Shown here: positions 48,916 through 62,270 of the stretch, one piece after another
Position numbering within the stretch: the stretch's first letter is position 1
Layout: each line of letters opens with the position of its first letter
Made by a program: the position numbers and the translations under genes
Assembly: GCF_000003855.2 (NCBI RefSeq)
Contig: NW_003101678.1
Span: 2,824,803 to 2,888,802 of the forward strand
DNA from: Blastomyces gilchristii SLH14081
Taxonomy: Eukaryota > Ascomycota > Eurotiomycetes > Onygenales > Ajellomycetaceae
Reading direction: 5' to 3'
Length of the DNA: 64,000 nucleotides
Notes under the pieces: generated by a model
What the model saw: only the letters and a program-made list of their open reading frames with translations
What the model was told of the DNA's origin: nothing
Database searches by the model: none

Positions 48916-49942
48916 GCTACGGTAGCGGACGGGTTTGTTCAGGGTAGATGATGGTGATGATTATGATTACGATGCTCAGGTTACATTCATAGCGGTCCCC
49001 AGGCGGCAATCTTTATGTGCAGTGTTACTTATATGCATGACGATTCGTTTTTTTTTTTAAGTGTGCTACAACCTGTATGTATATACAAATATAGTTCTTT
49101 TCTCCGAATCCCTCAATTCAACCTGTTTCCTTTCCAATAAAACCTGCCCAACAGATTCATGTCCGGACCAGAATGCAATGCAATCTCATTTGCGACAATC
49201 TAATTCTCACCGCTCACCGCTCTTTCAGGCCAGGAAGAATAACCTAGTCCTGCAGTGGGTGAAGAAAAGATTTGCAAGAGGGTCTATTCATACATAAAAC
49301 AGGGCTGTTTGGTTGATATGTGTCGTGGATGGCTGCAACAAACGCCCACCCGAGCTGGCTGGAATGTTTGTAAGCGCGAAGGTTTTGACTTTCTCAATCG
49401 TCAACCTCGCTTCCTTTGAACAAAGTTTGCGAGTGTAGGACAGAAGGAATCGCTATACCACTATATACTGAACATTTTCAAACTTGCAGGGCTGGATATG
49501 CATGTACGAGGTTTGTTGAAGGAGAGATCCGGGCATCCTTCTCTCAGCGTCTTCACAACAGCCCCGGCATTTCATTTAGCAGCTTTGCTGGCTTGAGCTT
49601 CGCGAAATATCCAAAAAGAAAACTTGCGCCTACATTCAATGAATGTTCTGTCTATATTAGGCATGTGCATGGTTTCCTCCCCTGCATTTTCTCAAATGAA
49701 AATTCCTAGATATGCCTCGTGTTCTTCGCAGTTCCTATTGACACCAATCCCGCCATCATACCTACCATCCCAAAAGCCCGCTTTAATCCGTCCATAAAAC
49801 GAGGGGTGTTCCCGAACACATCCGGTCGAAGTTCTAGTGACATTGATCTTCCCAATTGTGCCGCAATAGATACCTCTATCAAGAAAAAAGAATAAAATAA
49901 AATAAAAATACCCTTTTTTGAAAATACAATTCTCTCCCAAAA
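48916..49942. other. Intergenic: CTF8 3' flank and HPPD promoter
   Basis: About 1 kb with only short frames; the HPPD promoter and leader must lie at its right end. Nothing else recognised. Confidence 0.45.
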
Positions 49943-51383
<1,441 letters not shown>

Positions 51384-51893
51384 GTAGGGTCAATTTTCGA
51401 TTTTCAGCTTTTCACGTGTGTGTCCTTGTTGGTTGTGGGTTCCGTAGAAACAGCGAGTGGTTTGCGAAGGAACGATCGGTAGGGAATAAATGTACGAGCT
51501 GTCTTGGAAATCTAGAGACAAGAGCAAGAGCATCATGGTACTGTATTTCCAACTCCGATAAGTGTTTATTTAACCTCCTCTCTTCGAATCCCCTTTTCTC
51601 AATTCTTCCATCTGCATCTAGGTGGTGTCATTGAGGGCAACACTGGCCCCATATCCCCGCTTATGCACGACGGTGTGCATGACCGAACGTGGCTGCCGAA
51701 TAGTGCATGCAGTAAGTCGTAGGACAAGCGCAGAGAAGCGCAGAGAAGCGCCTGTACAGAGAAATACAAAGAGGAAAATAAAAGAGGAACATACGGCATG
51801 AATACTCCGTCTCAAAAATCTTTCAAATAGCAAGTTACTAATATCATAGAGGAGAACGAATGTAGGGAGATATAAGCAAGACACTGTAGATAA

Positions 51894-51926
<33 letters not shown>

Positions 51927-52683
51927 AGAGTCGAATTGAAAGAAGGAAAGCACTTGAAGAAGTAGAAACAGGATGGATGGATGGATGACATGACATAGAC
52001 GAACGTAGAATAACATACAAGCATACAAAACTACATGGCAGTGAAGAAAATAAAAATCGCTGATGGGCTACCTGTAAGGGTGTGGTGGGTGTTCAGTTGA
52101 GAAGGTAATGTACCGAGTGCGTAAGTAGATCGATCCAACGCATCCAACGGGCCCCGCTACTTCCGTAATTATTTGGAGACGGCAAAAGGCAGACAGGAAA
52201 AAATCCAGACTCGGCTTTAAACATAAAAGAACCAAGAAGGAAGAGCATAAGGATCGCATTGCAAGACATCATTAAAAAAGTGTTAACATGGTATGGGAAA
52301 GAAGGAGGAATGAGGAGCAAAACCCGGAGAAGACTGGGAAGTCTTAACAATTGATTGTTCAAAAAATATTCTGAAGAAATGCACACATGTTGGAATAATT
52401 CGTACCGGTACCGTGCAATGGTCAGCGATTCTGCGTAGCTCATGGTTGTTGTGGTTGGTGTGACGCGGTGGTGTTGCAGATGGAAGCAGGTATTTGTTAC
52501 TGTTATCTATGAACGTATGTATTTGTGTTGACGGTTGATAGGATGCAAAATTATGAAGCCGTGGTGGATGTGCAAAGGGTAATAAAATGAGAAAGTTTGG
52601 GTACAATGCAAGTGGTATCGCTAAGGAGGGAGGGAAGGGGTAGGGTAGGGGGACTAGATATTTGACTTTCGGTTTCCCCGTTA
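51384..52683. other. Intergenic between converging genes, with poly-A
   Basis: 1.3 kb holding the 3' ends of HPPD and GYP5. A run of 30 A lies at 51895-51924, and a short GCGCAGAGAA tandem lies near 51726-51747. No gene. Confidence 0.5.
51895..51924 (+). repeat. Poly-A run, 30 nt
   Basis: Uninterrupted A homopolymer in the intergenic region; length is prone to assembly error. Confidence 0.9.
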
Positions 52684-55674
52684 TTAACCAAGGGCCTTTC
52701 GTAGGTCAACCCACTTTTGCTTGAGGCTTTCATGTTCTTCGGACATCTACAACAATAAATGTGTATAGCTGGTTAGTAGGAAAGAAGAACAAGAAACTAA
52801 AGTAAAAGAATGAAAGAAAAAAAAATTGAATGAAAGGCGGGGGAAAAAGAGGGATTTCTTACCTCCGCCCACTTCAGTTTCGTATCAACCAGATCCTTCT
52901 CCATCTCAGCCATTTGCTCCTCCATCGCCCTATTCTCGTTCTGCACCTCAATATTCCGCTTCATAATCCGATCCATCTCGGTCCTCAGCGTTTCTTCCAA
53001 CTCGGCAGGTTGTCGGTCAATAACAATCTTCAGCTCCTGAACCTCAACCTTGTAACTTTCATTGGCATCCCTGAGCTCCTCATTCTCCACCTTGAGGCGA
53101 ACTAGTTCGGACGCAAGCTGCACATGTTCTGTGTCCGACTTCTCCGCGCGCTCTTCAAGCAAGCGGATGCGAGCAGCCTGTGTTGCGACAGTGTGTCTTA
53201 ACCCTTCAAGCTCAGCAGCCTGTTCCTTTTCCACGCGGACCTTCTCTTCCCACTCTGCAGTATACGTTTTGATCATGTCATTCGAAAGCTTGACAGCGCA
53301 TGCATCTTGGACCATAAGATCAGCACGATAGACCTCTTTGTCCGAGGAACCAGAGCTGCCGAAGAAACCGGACTCGAGAATCGAACTTGCAGAAGGTTGT
53401 TGGTCGATATAGACGTCGAATAATTTTTCTTTTAGGAAATTAGTCAGCGAAGTCATATCGTTCATCTCCAGCAATGCCTCGGTATTCCGCTGCATGATCG
53501 CGACAGCGAATCTGAGGATTGTGGGCTCTAGCCCTTCTTCGAAGATCAAATCATAGATGCGGAGGACAAGTTGTAGCGGGAATCGGTATGCAAACAATGT
53601 CAGAAACCACTGCGTCGCATAGAGCTGGGGAGTAACTCCACGTCGACGTAGATGACAAGCCAGGGCAGGTTCCAGATCCTCTAGTAAGCGCTCGAACTGG
53701 TACAGGCGCATGTGAAGCCCTGGCATGTCTTGGATGAACATATCTCGTAAGCGGTACTTGTTCATTAACTTAACCAAAAGAGTAAATGCTTCACCCTCAT
53801 CCATCTAGTTTTGTTATTATCCCATGTTAGAATGATAATACGTCACAAATCATACCTCGCCGGAATGAAAACCAATGAGCACTTACATTAAATAATAAAG
53901 GCATAACAATGAAGTTCATCCCTTGAGCATAGCCCACCCCTTCATCGTATAGTGCATAGGCTTTGCAGAGTCCAAACAAACCATCCTGGTTGCGCTGTGA
54001 TAAGAAGTATTTCGAGTAACTTGTCCTCGACCCCAGGTCCCGCCTGATAGCCTTCTCCAGTTTCTGAAGAGCGATGGCATCCTCCTTTGATTTTTTCTTC
54101 CGAGCGGCTTCGAGACTTGCCTGTGCTTTTAATACCGTTTCCGAATCCTTTTCCGGTATTGAAAGGGGAGAGACGACGCCATTGGTTGAGTTAGCTGTGG
54201 GACTCGAACGGCCGGAATCAACTGAGGACCGGGAAGAGGCGAGTGATTCCTTCTCTTTATCCTTGGACACTCCATTCCCTTGGCCGTTAAGAGTTATGGC
54301 AGAGCTGATGCTCCAGTAGCGATCTCGATCCTTTTCCGTGCCCCGTGCTAGGAGTTCTCTATACACATCCTCCAATTCGGGATTTCTACTGTCCGCAAGA
54401 ACTTGCCAAATAACTCCACGGATCGTTTGCGGAATACCTCTCTTGATAGCAGCATTCAACTCTTCGGCATTGGATCCTTTAAGGGCCTCCGGCCCCAGGT
54501 TGACGATATGTTGCCATAGCTCCCAATCAACAGGAGCCGAGGCATCGGTTGCGGAGGAGGATATACCAGAGACGGTGCCAGGAGCTAGGTTCGGATTGAC
54601 GGTTGGAGGTAGACCTGGGGATGTTGCCACAGGGGATGAAGCAGATGGAGCAGCAAGCCCAGTTTCACCCCTATCCGATCCGCTTGCTGGACTCCCAATG
54701 ACGCTGGTTCGGCCATCATCCTGGCCAGAGGTGACACTAGCTGCTTCATCAGAAACACCCTCGTTCCGCATCCTTAGCTGCTTGAATTGGTCTCTCAAGC
54801 TGTTCCGCAATTGCCTCCTCGAATCCAGGCTCGCGGAATCCCCATCACTGCCTTCCTGTAACCGGGCCAGCAACTCAGGATTGCTACCCACTGTCGATAT
54901 CGAAGCCGCTGTGTTTCTCCGGCTATCCACAGATCCGGAGGAGGGTTTTACATCTTTACCGCCCGTACTAGCCCGCGAAAGCCAGGAAAACGGACTAGTA
55001 AGTTTCCGGGAGGGTTGGGGTGGATTCGCTAATTGGGTTGTGGGTGGTTGATGTTTGGTTGATGGCGGGGGTCCCCACGGTACGGACGGGAGGGAAGCGG
55101 AGAAACCTTGTAGGCGGCCAGTTTGCTTCTGGGAGTCTCTCGAGGGAAGGGGGGGAGGGCCAGTTGACGAGTCTGAGGATGGCTGTTGCGTTTTCTCGTC
55201 CTCGTCCCCTTCCTTTGGCGCAGCTAAATTGATTTCATCGAGAGACGTTGTGGAGAGGCGGTGAGCAGTTAATAGGGGTGATTTTGCAGGTTTCTGTTTC
55301 TTCGGGGTCTCGTCACCTCCCACAGGAGATACTGGTGAGAGCGTATCATCCTGGCCACTCGGTTTCATCTCTGGTATGGGCAAGGGAGGGTGGGTGGTGG
55401 CGCGCGGGGTGGTCAGAGATCCATTGGAAGGTCGACGGTCGGTTAGAGAGCGGGTAGCGCTTTGGGGAATAGGGGATTCGGGACGTTGTGCAGCAGTATC
55501 TTGTGCGTCTTCGAAGGCATCCTACAGACGAATATTATAATGAGCAATTATTCTATTCTATTTTAGTTGTTTAACAGGAGCATAAACGGATAAACGGGCA
55601 ATTGGGAGGGAGAGAGAGGGGGAATTGTAGCCCACAGCTTCATAGTCCGTATTCTCCGCGCTGCTGGATACCAT
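52684..55674 (-). CDS. gyp5: Rab GTPase-activating protein, TBC domain (GYP5 type)
   Basis: Stimulates GTP hydrolysis by Ypt/Rab proteins in ER-Golgi traffic and exocytosis. Exons: 55636-55674, 53887-55521, 52863-53804, 52684-52746 (2679 nt, 892 residues). A long disordered Ser/Pro-rich N-terminus (about residues 1-300) precedes the TBC domain: AIKRGIPQTIRGVIWQVLAD, the Arg-finger region (IRRDLGSRTSYSKYF) and the Gln finger YAQGMNF. It is interrupted by a Ser/Lys insert of about 80 residues before the Arg finger. The domain then crosses an intron into MDEGEAFTLLVKLMNKY and LHMRLYQFERLLEDL. The C-terminal third is coiled coil. The first exon has 13 codons (MVSSSAENTDYEA) and a GTGGGC donor, so its assignment is less sure. 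A GAA repeat lies 360-450 bp upstream. Confidence 0.92.
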
Positions 55675-56030
55675 GGCTGGTCGTGTGCATGTAGTGTAGC
55701 AGATGTCGGTCGTTCACAATATTTAAGCCTTGCTAAGAAGTAGAGAAGGCGGAGTCCATAGACAGTTTTGTTTCGACCAGATTGGATAAATTAAATTCTT
55801 AGCACAGCGGATGGGATGGGGTAAGAAAGATGAACTAAAATTAACTCCACATGGACAGGTATATTAAGGAGGAATGGAATGGTTGGTTTGCGTATGAGAA
55901 CAACCCAAAAAATAGCCTTCGGGTACTATTTATTTTAAATACTGCACAAGGCGGGCGGTGCTTTCGAGAAATTGCGTTTCAGCAATAATCAATCAATCAG
56001 ATCAGTCAAGAGGGAAGTGAACACAGAAAG

Positions 56031-56127
56031 GAAGAAGAAGAAGAAGAAGAAGAAGAAGAAGAAGAAGAAGAAGAAGAAGAAGAAGAAGAAGAAGAAGAAG
56101 AAGAAGAAGAAGAAGAAGAAGAAGAAA
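56031..56127 (+). repeat. (GAA)n trinucleotide repeat, about 32 units
   Basis: Pure purine tract of about 97 nt, 360-450 bp upstream of the GYP5 start codon. On the GYP5 coding strand it reads (TTC)n. Confidence 0.97.
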
Positions 56128-56278
56128 TGGGATGAGCACAAAAAAGAAAAGCAGCAGAAGAAGCGAAGATCGCCAGGCACGGTGCTTGAAATGGAACGAC
56201 GTGGTTATTAGACTATTTAGATAGACTGTTGTGTGGTGGTGGTGGTGAGGAGTTGTTGATGTTGGGTGTTGGAACATT

Positions 56279-56320
56279 GCAGCAGCAGCAGCAGCAGCGG
56301 CGGCGGCGGCGGCGGCGGCG
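56279..56320 (+). repeat. (CAG)n followed by (CGG)n
   Basis: About six CAG units run directly into about seven CGG units, 150 bp right of the GAA tract. Confidence 0.95.
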
Positions 56321-56680
56321 TTTTCTCCAACTCGACTTGACTTACGACAGAGCAGCAGTCAAACCATCCATTGTTCTACTAGCTAACTTACTACTACTGT
56401 GTCTTCAGCGTATCGTATGGCGGGAGAGTGACGACGAGGGACGGAGGCATCTTGAAACATCTGCAATTAAGGAACAATGGCCTAGTCTGAGAGAGGCTTG
56501 GTCTTACGATATTGGCCACCTGTTGAAGCCGAAGTCCTGGTCGCCTCGCGATATATTATTGTTTTGAAACTGTGTCTCTGTCAAAATATACCCATGCTGT
56601 ACGTTTACTTCGTCTGTTTTTTCGAAAATCAGATTGCCCAAGTGTGTGTACCTCTAAACTGGTAGTTATCCAGGGGCGGG

Positions 56681-56703
56681 TATATATATATATATATATA
56701 TAT
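56681..56703. repeat. (TA)n run
   Basis: About 23 nt of alternating T and A in non-coding DNA. Confidence 0.95.
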
Positions 56704-56843
56704 GTATCTTTCACAAGGCGCCCACGCTGCAATTTACTCGATCGGGAACATGCATCAGATTCCTCGGAGCCTCAACCGGCAAGATAATGTTGGCTAACCT
56801 ATTTTATTATTATATTGAAACAACTGCATGTGTGTGTGTATTT

Positions 56844-56871
56844 GTGTGAGTGAGTGAGTGAGTGAGTGAGT
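56844..56871 (+). repeat. (GTGA)n tetranucleotide repeat
   Basis: Six to seven GTGA units preceded by a short GT run. Confidence 0.9.
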
Positions 56872-57286
56872 TTACTTAACCACTACCAACAGTTGGAGAT
56901 CGAGTACATCTGTTTGGCCTTGTTGCCGCTCTCTTTGTCCCCAAAGGTCGAACAATTGTCCAGTCTGGATAATAGGAGAATGTATACAAATGCGCACACA
57001 TAACAACAATCTAGAGGTGTCCCAAAGCTGTTGGTTAACTATTGGTTTGGTTTTGATTGGATCCGGCGGCCCGGAAACTTAAATCTTCAACACTGGACAT
57101 ACATTGCACCTAGATGCAGATTATCAATTTATTCGGCCCATGAAACACACGTCTAAAACTTTTTTTTTAAAAAAAAAAATAAATAAATAAATCCAATACC
57201 ACGCATTCCATCCAGCGGAGATGCAGTGGAATGTATGTACAGTAGTTACCTTGTGTGTTTTGGTGTATCATGAAACATCGCCGCTT

Positions 57287-58632
57287 TTACAGGCTCAATG
57301 AGGCCTCCAGATCCAGCCACCTCCCTTGCCTCAGTGGGTCAAGCCTTTTTAGCTCACATACCCATCTAGAAATTCGCTGTTTCATTTCCGTCGACATCCC
57401 CCCTTCGACGCGAGAAATAATCGCGCCACAGTTAATGAGAGCCTGATAAATCCACTTGCAGTCTTCCTCTCCGTCCAACATCTCAGTAATAGCCTCAACC
57501 TCGTTCTCAAGATATTTTAACCGCTCAGCATCCGTAAGATTTGGTGCCATCGTTCCCGAAGCCAGCGGTGGGTCAAAAGTGCACATCAGATTCTGGTGGT
57601 AGAACCACAGCGACTGGTCATATGGATCGATTAAAGCCCGATGGATCAATTTCAGCTCTAAGTGTCCCACAAGAAGGGTTGAGTGGTGTCCCGTGTTAAT
57701 AATCAACGCAATCTAATGAATTGTATAAACCCAGTTCGTTCGATGAGTAGATTGGCTTACCATTATCCAACATCCTCTGCCGTTCCTCACTGCTAGCTGC
57801 CTGTTCATCCAGCAGCCGTAAAATAAGTTGCGTTCGATTATGCCAGGCGGAGAAATTGGATAGATTAGTACCAATCATCTTGGTTGTGTAGTCGAGTTCA
57901 GCCTTTACCATGCTTTTCGGTGCCGGTGCGCTGTCATTTTTACCTTCTTTTGCATCATCGTTGGAAGCCAACTCTTCGAGTGCCGATATGACTTGTCGAC
58001 GGTATCCCCAACCGTGGAAGTTCCTACTATCCAGGCTGAGCATTTTGCCCACGAGCGCAAGTTCCTCCTGCCAGAAACTACGGGAGACAGAAGCCGGAAG
58101 CAGGAGCGTGGTTTGCTCTAGATCCCAGAGGCGGTGATTCCAGATCCAGTAGCACTTGGGATACCCCCGAAGAAGGGGGAACAGAAATTGAAGATCGGAT
58201 TTGATAATGTTCCTGATTTGGTCATCGCTATTTCCTCCATCTGTAGAAGACGTAGCCATAGAAAACTGATGCTGCAGTATTAGGCGCCGCGTATTCCATA
58301 TCGTATAATATTCTGGATTGGTAGTGAGCAGTTCTGAAGTTTTGTTCAAGGCCTCTGTACTGAAATTGCGCTCTGCTCTCTAGTTGACAGTGTCAGTATG
58401 TTTGGTTATGCATTGTCTTCCGTATCTACAATCAAGTGAGCGTTTACCTGTGAATTCACGATCCGGACAAGTTCATTATATGCCCGTATCTTCTGGAGCT
58501 CTTTCTGCCGCGCTCCCTCCGTCCTTTGTCTGGAAGTGTCATAACGTGGGACTCCATGCTAGTCAAAAACCATTTCGAGGTTAGCTGGAAGACGCGAGGT
58601 GAGGAAAATTAGGGAAAACCTACACTTGCCAT
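57287..58632 (-). CDS. bet4: Rab geranylgeranyltransferase alpha subunit (BET4)
   Basis: Alpha subunit of type II geranylgeranyltransferase, which prenylates Rab/Ypt proteins and so serves the same traffic steps as GYP5 and VTI1. Exons: 58624-58632, 58448-58558, 57761-58379, 57287-57657 (1110 nt, 369 residues). Five PPTA-type repeats are visible: YYTIWNTRR, CYWIWNHR, NFHGWGYRR, NFSAWHNR and SLWFYHQN. The N-terminus MASHGVPRYDTSRQRTEGAR arises only if the 9-nt first exon (ATG GCA AGT) is spliced to 58558; this matches the family start exactly, so I accept the tiny exon. Divergent from the AMA1 side. Confidence 0.93.
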
Positions 58633-58926
58633 GATAAATATATAATTTAATATCCGGTATATTCTGTATATATTAACCCTGACATACTATATAGATATAG
58701 ATCCAGTGGATGGGAACAAGCAGGAGGAAATTGCCAGCAGTTGACTCTCCCTTATCGGCCAGCCGCAACTCGCTATCAGCACGTGACTGTCCTCCGCGAC
58801 GACTTCCCTCATCATCGCCGTCCAACTTCAGCCTCATCTCAACCTCAAACAAACAACACACAACATAAAATATTCCAGGAACTAACCAGGAACAAGGCAA
58901 ATACCGTGCAGTAACAAGCAGCTACA
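58633..58926. promoter_or_regulatory. Upstream region of BET4 and the small membrane-protein frame
   Basis: About 290 bp between divergent starts; nothing specific identified. Confidence 0.4.
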
Positions 58927-59193
58927 ATGGAGGACGAAGCGCAAGAAGCTATTGTCAGAAGACGGATGGCAGAAGGGGCATTGCCCGGTTGGCAGCTCGA
59001 TCCACCTCATATCCTCCCATAACTACTCCCGCTTTACGCTGCACAGGTCAACAAATTCCACAGACATACTACTAACTAGCATTGTTAGCTACAGGAAACT
59101 ATCACACCATCTTTAATGCTGTACATATTGTCTTTCTTTGTCGCCATCGCTGCTTTTATTATCAATCACATCGCATTTCACGTAGTGATTTGA
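58927..59193 (+). CDS. Candidate small tail-anchored protein with internal TAA
   Basis: Two exons, 58927-59046 and 59095-59193, joined in frame across a 48-nt intron with a perfect TACTAAC branch site (59070-59076) and CAG acceptor. Exon 1 reads MEDEAQEAIVRRRMAEGALP then GWQLDPPHILP. A TAA follows at codon 32 (59020-59022). The frame goes on as LLPLYAAQ, and exon 2 gives ETITPSLMLYILSFFVAIAA plus a hydrophobic end and TGA. The result would be a soluble head and one C-terminal membrane helix, 72 residues if TAA is read through or was once CAA. TAA is followed by CTA, a context known to favour stop readthrough after TGA. It could instead be the leader of AMA1 (starts 41 bp downstream), a pseudogene, or chance. 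Family not recognised. Confidence 0.4.
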
Positions 59194-59233
59194 TGGTGGA
59201 GCCAGCCGGCGCCCCTCTGCCTGGGCGGCAGCA

Positions 59234-60328
59234 ATGCTCTCGAGATGCCAGTCACTAGAAGAGTTAAGCTCTAGCAGGAATGGCGACAGTCTCTCCTTAA
59301 CTCTCGTCCCTGATTCTCCTGTTGAACAAACAATATCTGGGCCAGCCTCCACAGCGTCTTCCCCAGAAGCCCAATCGTTGGGTTCGTCTTCTCCCACTTC
59401 GTCTCAGGTTAATGTAGACTCCTCTCCTTCGCCCACTCTAGAATCAATTACCAGTCCTGGATCCAGCCGCAATATCACTAGCCCTTTAAGTGATAGCTAC
59501 TTCAGCCAAGGGAAGAAACCAGACGGTGTCGAGGTAGATCACAGCCCAGTTCGCTCCGGCTTACTCAACACACTTGAGAGAAGGCGGAGCTTAATCAGAA
59601 GTCCATCACCAGTTGCTCGCAAGAGGTTCTTGTCTCCAGACCGCTTTATCCCAGCTCGTGAGCCTTATGCTACAGATGTACCTGCATTCCGCTTAAGCAA
59701 AAATCCGCGTTTGCTTTCTCCAGGAGAGAAACTGCTACGGCGACGAGACCCTAGAGCAGACCCGTTTGCTCCATACCAGCCAAGGAGACGTGCTGGTCTC
59801 TCTAGGTCAAGTCGATCGTCGGACCGTAGAGATACTCCTCATCACTTACCGCGACATGTTAGCGACACGTCAGTTTACGCAAGGAATGACAGGCCAGCTG
59901 GCCGCGGAAACCAGCGCCAGATCAGCGCCGGGGCGGTTTGGAATGTGGGAGGCACAGCCGCTGCAACCGGACGTGCACCCGTGGGTGTCGACAATGGCCG
60001 CGGAGGGCTTATTTCAACCGGGACGAATGCCCCGATGTACATTGCAAACTTTCTGGACAAGGACACGCATATTCAGCACCTCAAACGTCACGAATCTCGC
60101 CTTGCAACCGCTTTAGATATCGACCAGGCAAATAAAGTCCTGAATTTTGGGGACCCTTCCCTGTTTATGGATCCGGGATATCTCGCAGAAGCCGCTCAAC
60201 TTGAGAAGTACTCTCCTTACGTGTGGAAGCATAGTAGCTGGATACGAGCAAATAGCAATACATGTGAGTATTGTGTGCCTCTGTTTCCACAATATCTTAC
60301 CGGCATCCCCAATTCTTTTGATTTTATT

Positions 60329-60365
<37 letters not shown>

Positions 60366-62270
60366 CTCTTAACAGCTCGACTTACATGCATCATATTTAC
60401 GGATATTATACGTCTCCTGGAGGACCTGTCGCATCATCCCATTCCCTTTTGATATCTCGCATCTCACATTTTCCCGAAAATATTTATGGAAGAATATAAG
60501 ATTGTATCCGAGGAGACAGGCGCATTCTAATTGACTCTCATTAACTCGACAAAAATAGTAGTGCACAAAAGTACGTCCAAACCAGCACGATCTGCAGTTC
60601 CATCGACGCCTTTCCGGGTTCTCGATGCCCCTCTTCTGCGTGACGATTTCTACTGTTCTACCCTCGCGTATTCGTATACTGCTCGCCTGCTGGCCGTTGG
60701 ACTGAGTAGCCGTGTGTACCTCTGGTCAGAGATTCTCGGCGTGCAATACCCACCATTGGCGCCTCATCTTGCTTCAAACTATGTGACTTCTCTTTCCTTT
60801 TCTTCACCTCAAGGGGGTAAAAGCATTTTGGCTATTGGTCGACACGGTGGTCAAGTTTCGCTTTGGAGCACTTTCGATACTGATGTTCGATTTGAATTTT
60901 ACCAACGGACTGCTGTTTCCTGCGTCTCATTTAAACAAGTCACAACCAAAAGACAGTCAACCAGGTTTCAAGGATTGGTTGTTGATACCGAGGATTTGGT
61001 TGTTGGAGACGATGCAGGTAACGTGTGGTATTATTCTGTAGAATGGCCAGATTCGAAAACAAGAGATCGCCATGGGTGGAACGGAGCGACAACGTTGATT
61101 GCAAAGATCTCTGCGCACACCCAGCAAATATGCGGCATGGTGTGGTCCCCTGATGGTAAATATCTTGCAACCGGAGGCAATGATAACGCTTGCCTCTTGT
61201 TTGATATTCCGGATATTCTAGGCAAGAGTGACAGAAATGGACAACCCAGCTCCTCCGTAGAGACGACAAATCCACCAGCATCGCCCCAAGCTCGCGGCAG
61301 TCTTTCCCGTTTCCCTTATCATTCGAATTTAAATCGTATCTTCGACTGGGGCCGGCTCAATCAGTTTTCCATACCCCATGCACTCAGTAGTGCGCCTTCC
61401 TCTGGAGTTGCACAGGACTCCGCCCCAAGACAAGCTGGATTTTTAGGATCTAGGCAGCATCAGACTATTTTTATACCAGCCAACCGACAGAAATACAAAT
61501 TTCACCACTCTGCCGCGGTGAAGGCAATCGCTTTTGCGCCTTGGCAGCCATCACTTTTGGCCACAGGGGGTGGGTCAAATGATCGTTGCATCCATTTCTT
61601 CCATACAGGATCAGGAGCCTGCCTCGCCACGATCAACGTCCATGCTCAGGTGACAAGCCTCATTTGGAGCAAGACACGGCGGGAGATCGCAGCCACGTTT
61701 GGATATGCGCAACCGGAACACCCGTTCCGTGTAGCTGTTTTCGCATGGCCCAGTTGTCAGGAAGTGGTAGCTATCCCCTGGAGCCCAGCTCCTGATGGTG
61801 GAGCTGGTAGCACGGACCTTGACAACTCGCATGATTGTGGTCGTGCCTTGTGGGCGATCAGCTATCCCGGAGGTCCCAATGATATGACCCACACTGGTGC
61901 GGATGAACGTGTACCTTCGACCTCATCGTCGAGCTCTACAGTCATAGCAGCACCCCACAACCCCGCGACGGGAGATGGTTCTAACCGATCTAATTCTACT
62001 GGCTCTTCCGTAAATACTACTTCTACAATAGTCGCTAGCAGCCCGATAACAAGACCACGTGTCGCGTATCGGGAAGGCGGTACGTGGTGGTCCCGCACTG
62101 CAGAAGAAGGATGCATCATAGTGGCCTCTAGCGACGAGTGCGTCAAGTTCCATGAGGTCTGGAGTGGGTCACAGAAGAGTACGGCTGGGGCCACTGGTCA
62201 GTTGGGCGGGAGTCCTATACTGGAGAGTTTGGAGGGGATTGACCGGGAAGGAAGCGAGGTTATTAGATAA
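59234..62270 (+). CDS. ama1: Meiosis-specific APC/C activator AMA1 (Cdc20/Cdh1 family)
   Basis: WD40 activator that directs the anaphase-promoting complex during meiosis and spore formation. Exons: 59234-60263 and 60559-62270 (2742 nt, 913 residues). The C-box DRFIP is at residues 136-140, after a Ser/Pro-rich N-terminus and RSPSPVARKRF. The WD40 propeller begins after the intron with TPFRVLDAPLLRDDFYCSTL and includes VYLWSEILGVQYPP, CGMVWSPDGKYLATGGND and VKAIAFAPWQPSLLATGGGS. The protein ends in Ile-Arg, the IR tail that docks to the APC/C. The 295-nt intron contains a run of about 32 T. The start ATG is the first in frame; a longer leader is possible. Linker inserts make it longer than yeast AMA1. 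Confidence 0.9.
60334..60365 (+). repeat. Poly-T run in AMA1 intron
   Basis: About 32 consecutive T within intron 60264-60558, roughly 190 nt before the acceptor. Confidence 0.9.

Larger units (their letters stand above)
55675..57286. other. Repeat-rich intergenic region upstream of GYP5
   Basis: 1.6 kb with four microsatellites: GAA, CAG/CGG, TA and GTGA. No gene supported; plus-strand frames here are mostly repeat translations. Confidence 0.5.

Noticed and set aside
55972..56277. Poly-Lys, poly-Phe and poly-Leu frames
   Set aside because: Translations of the GAA repeat, not genes.
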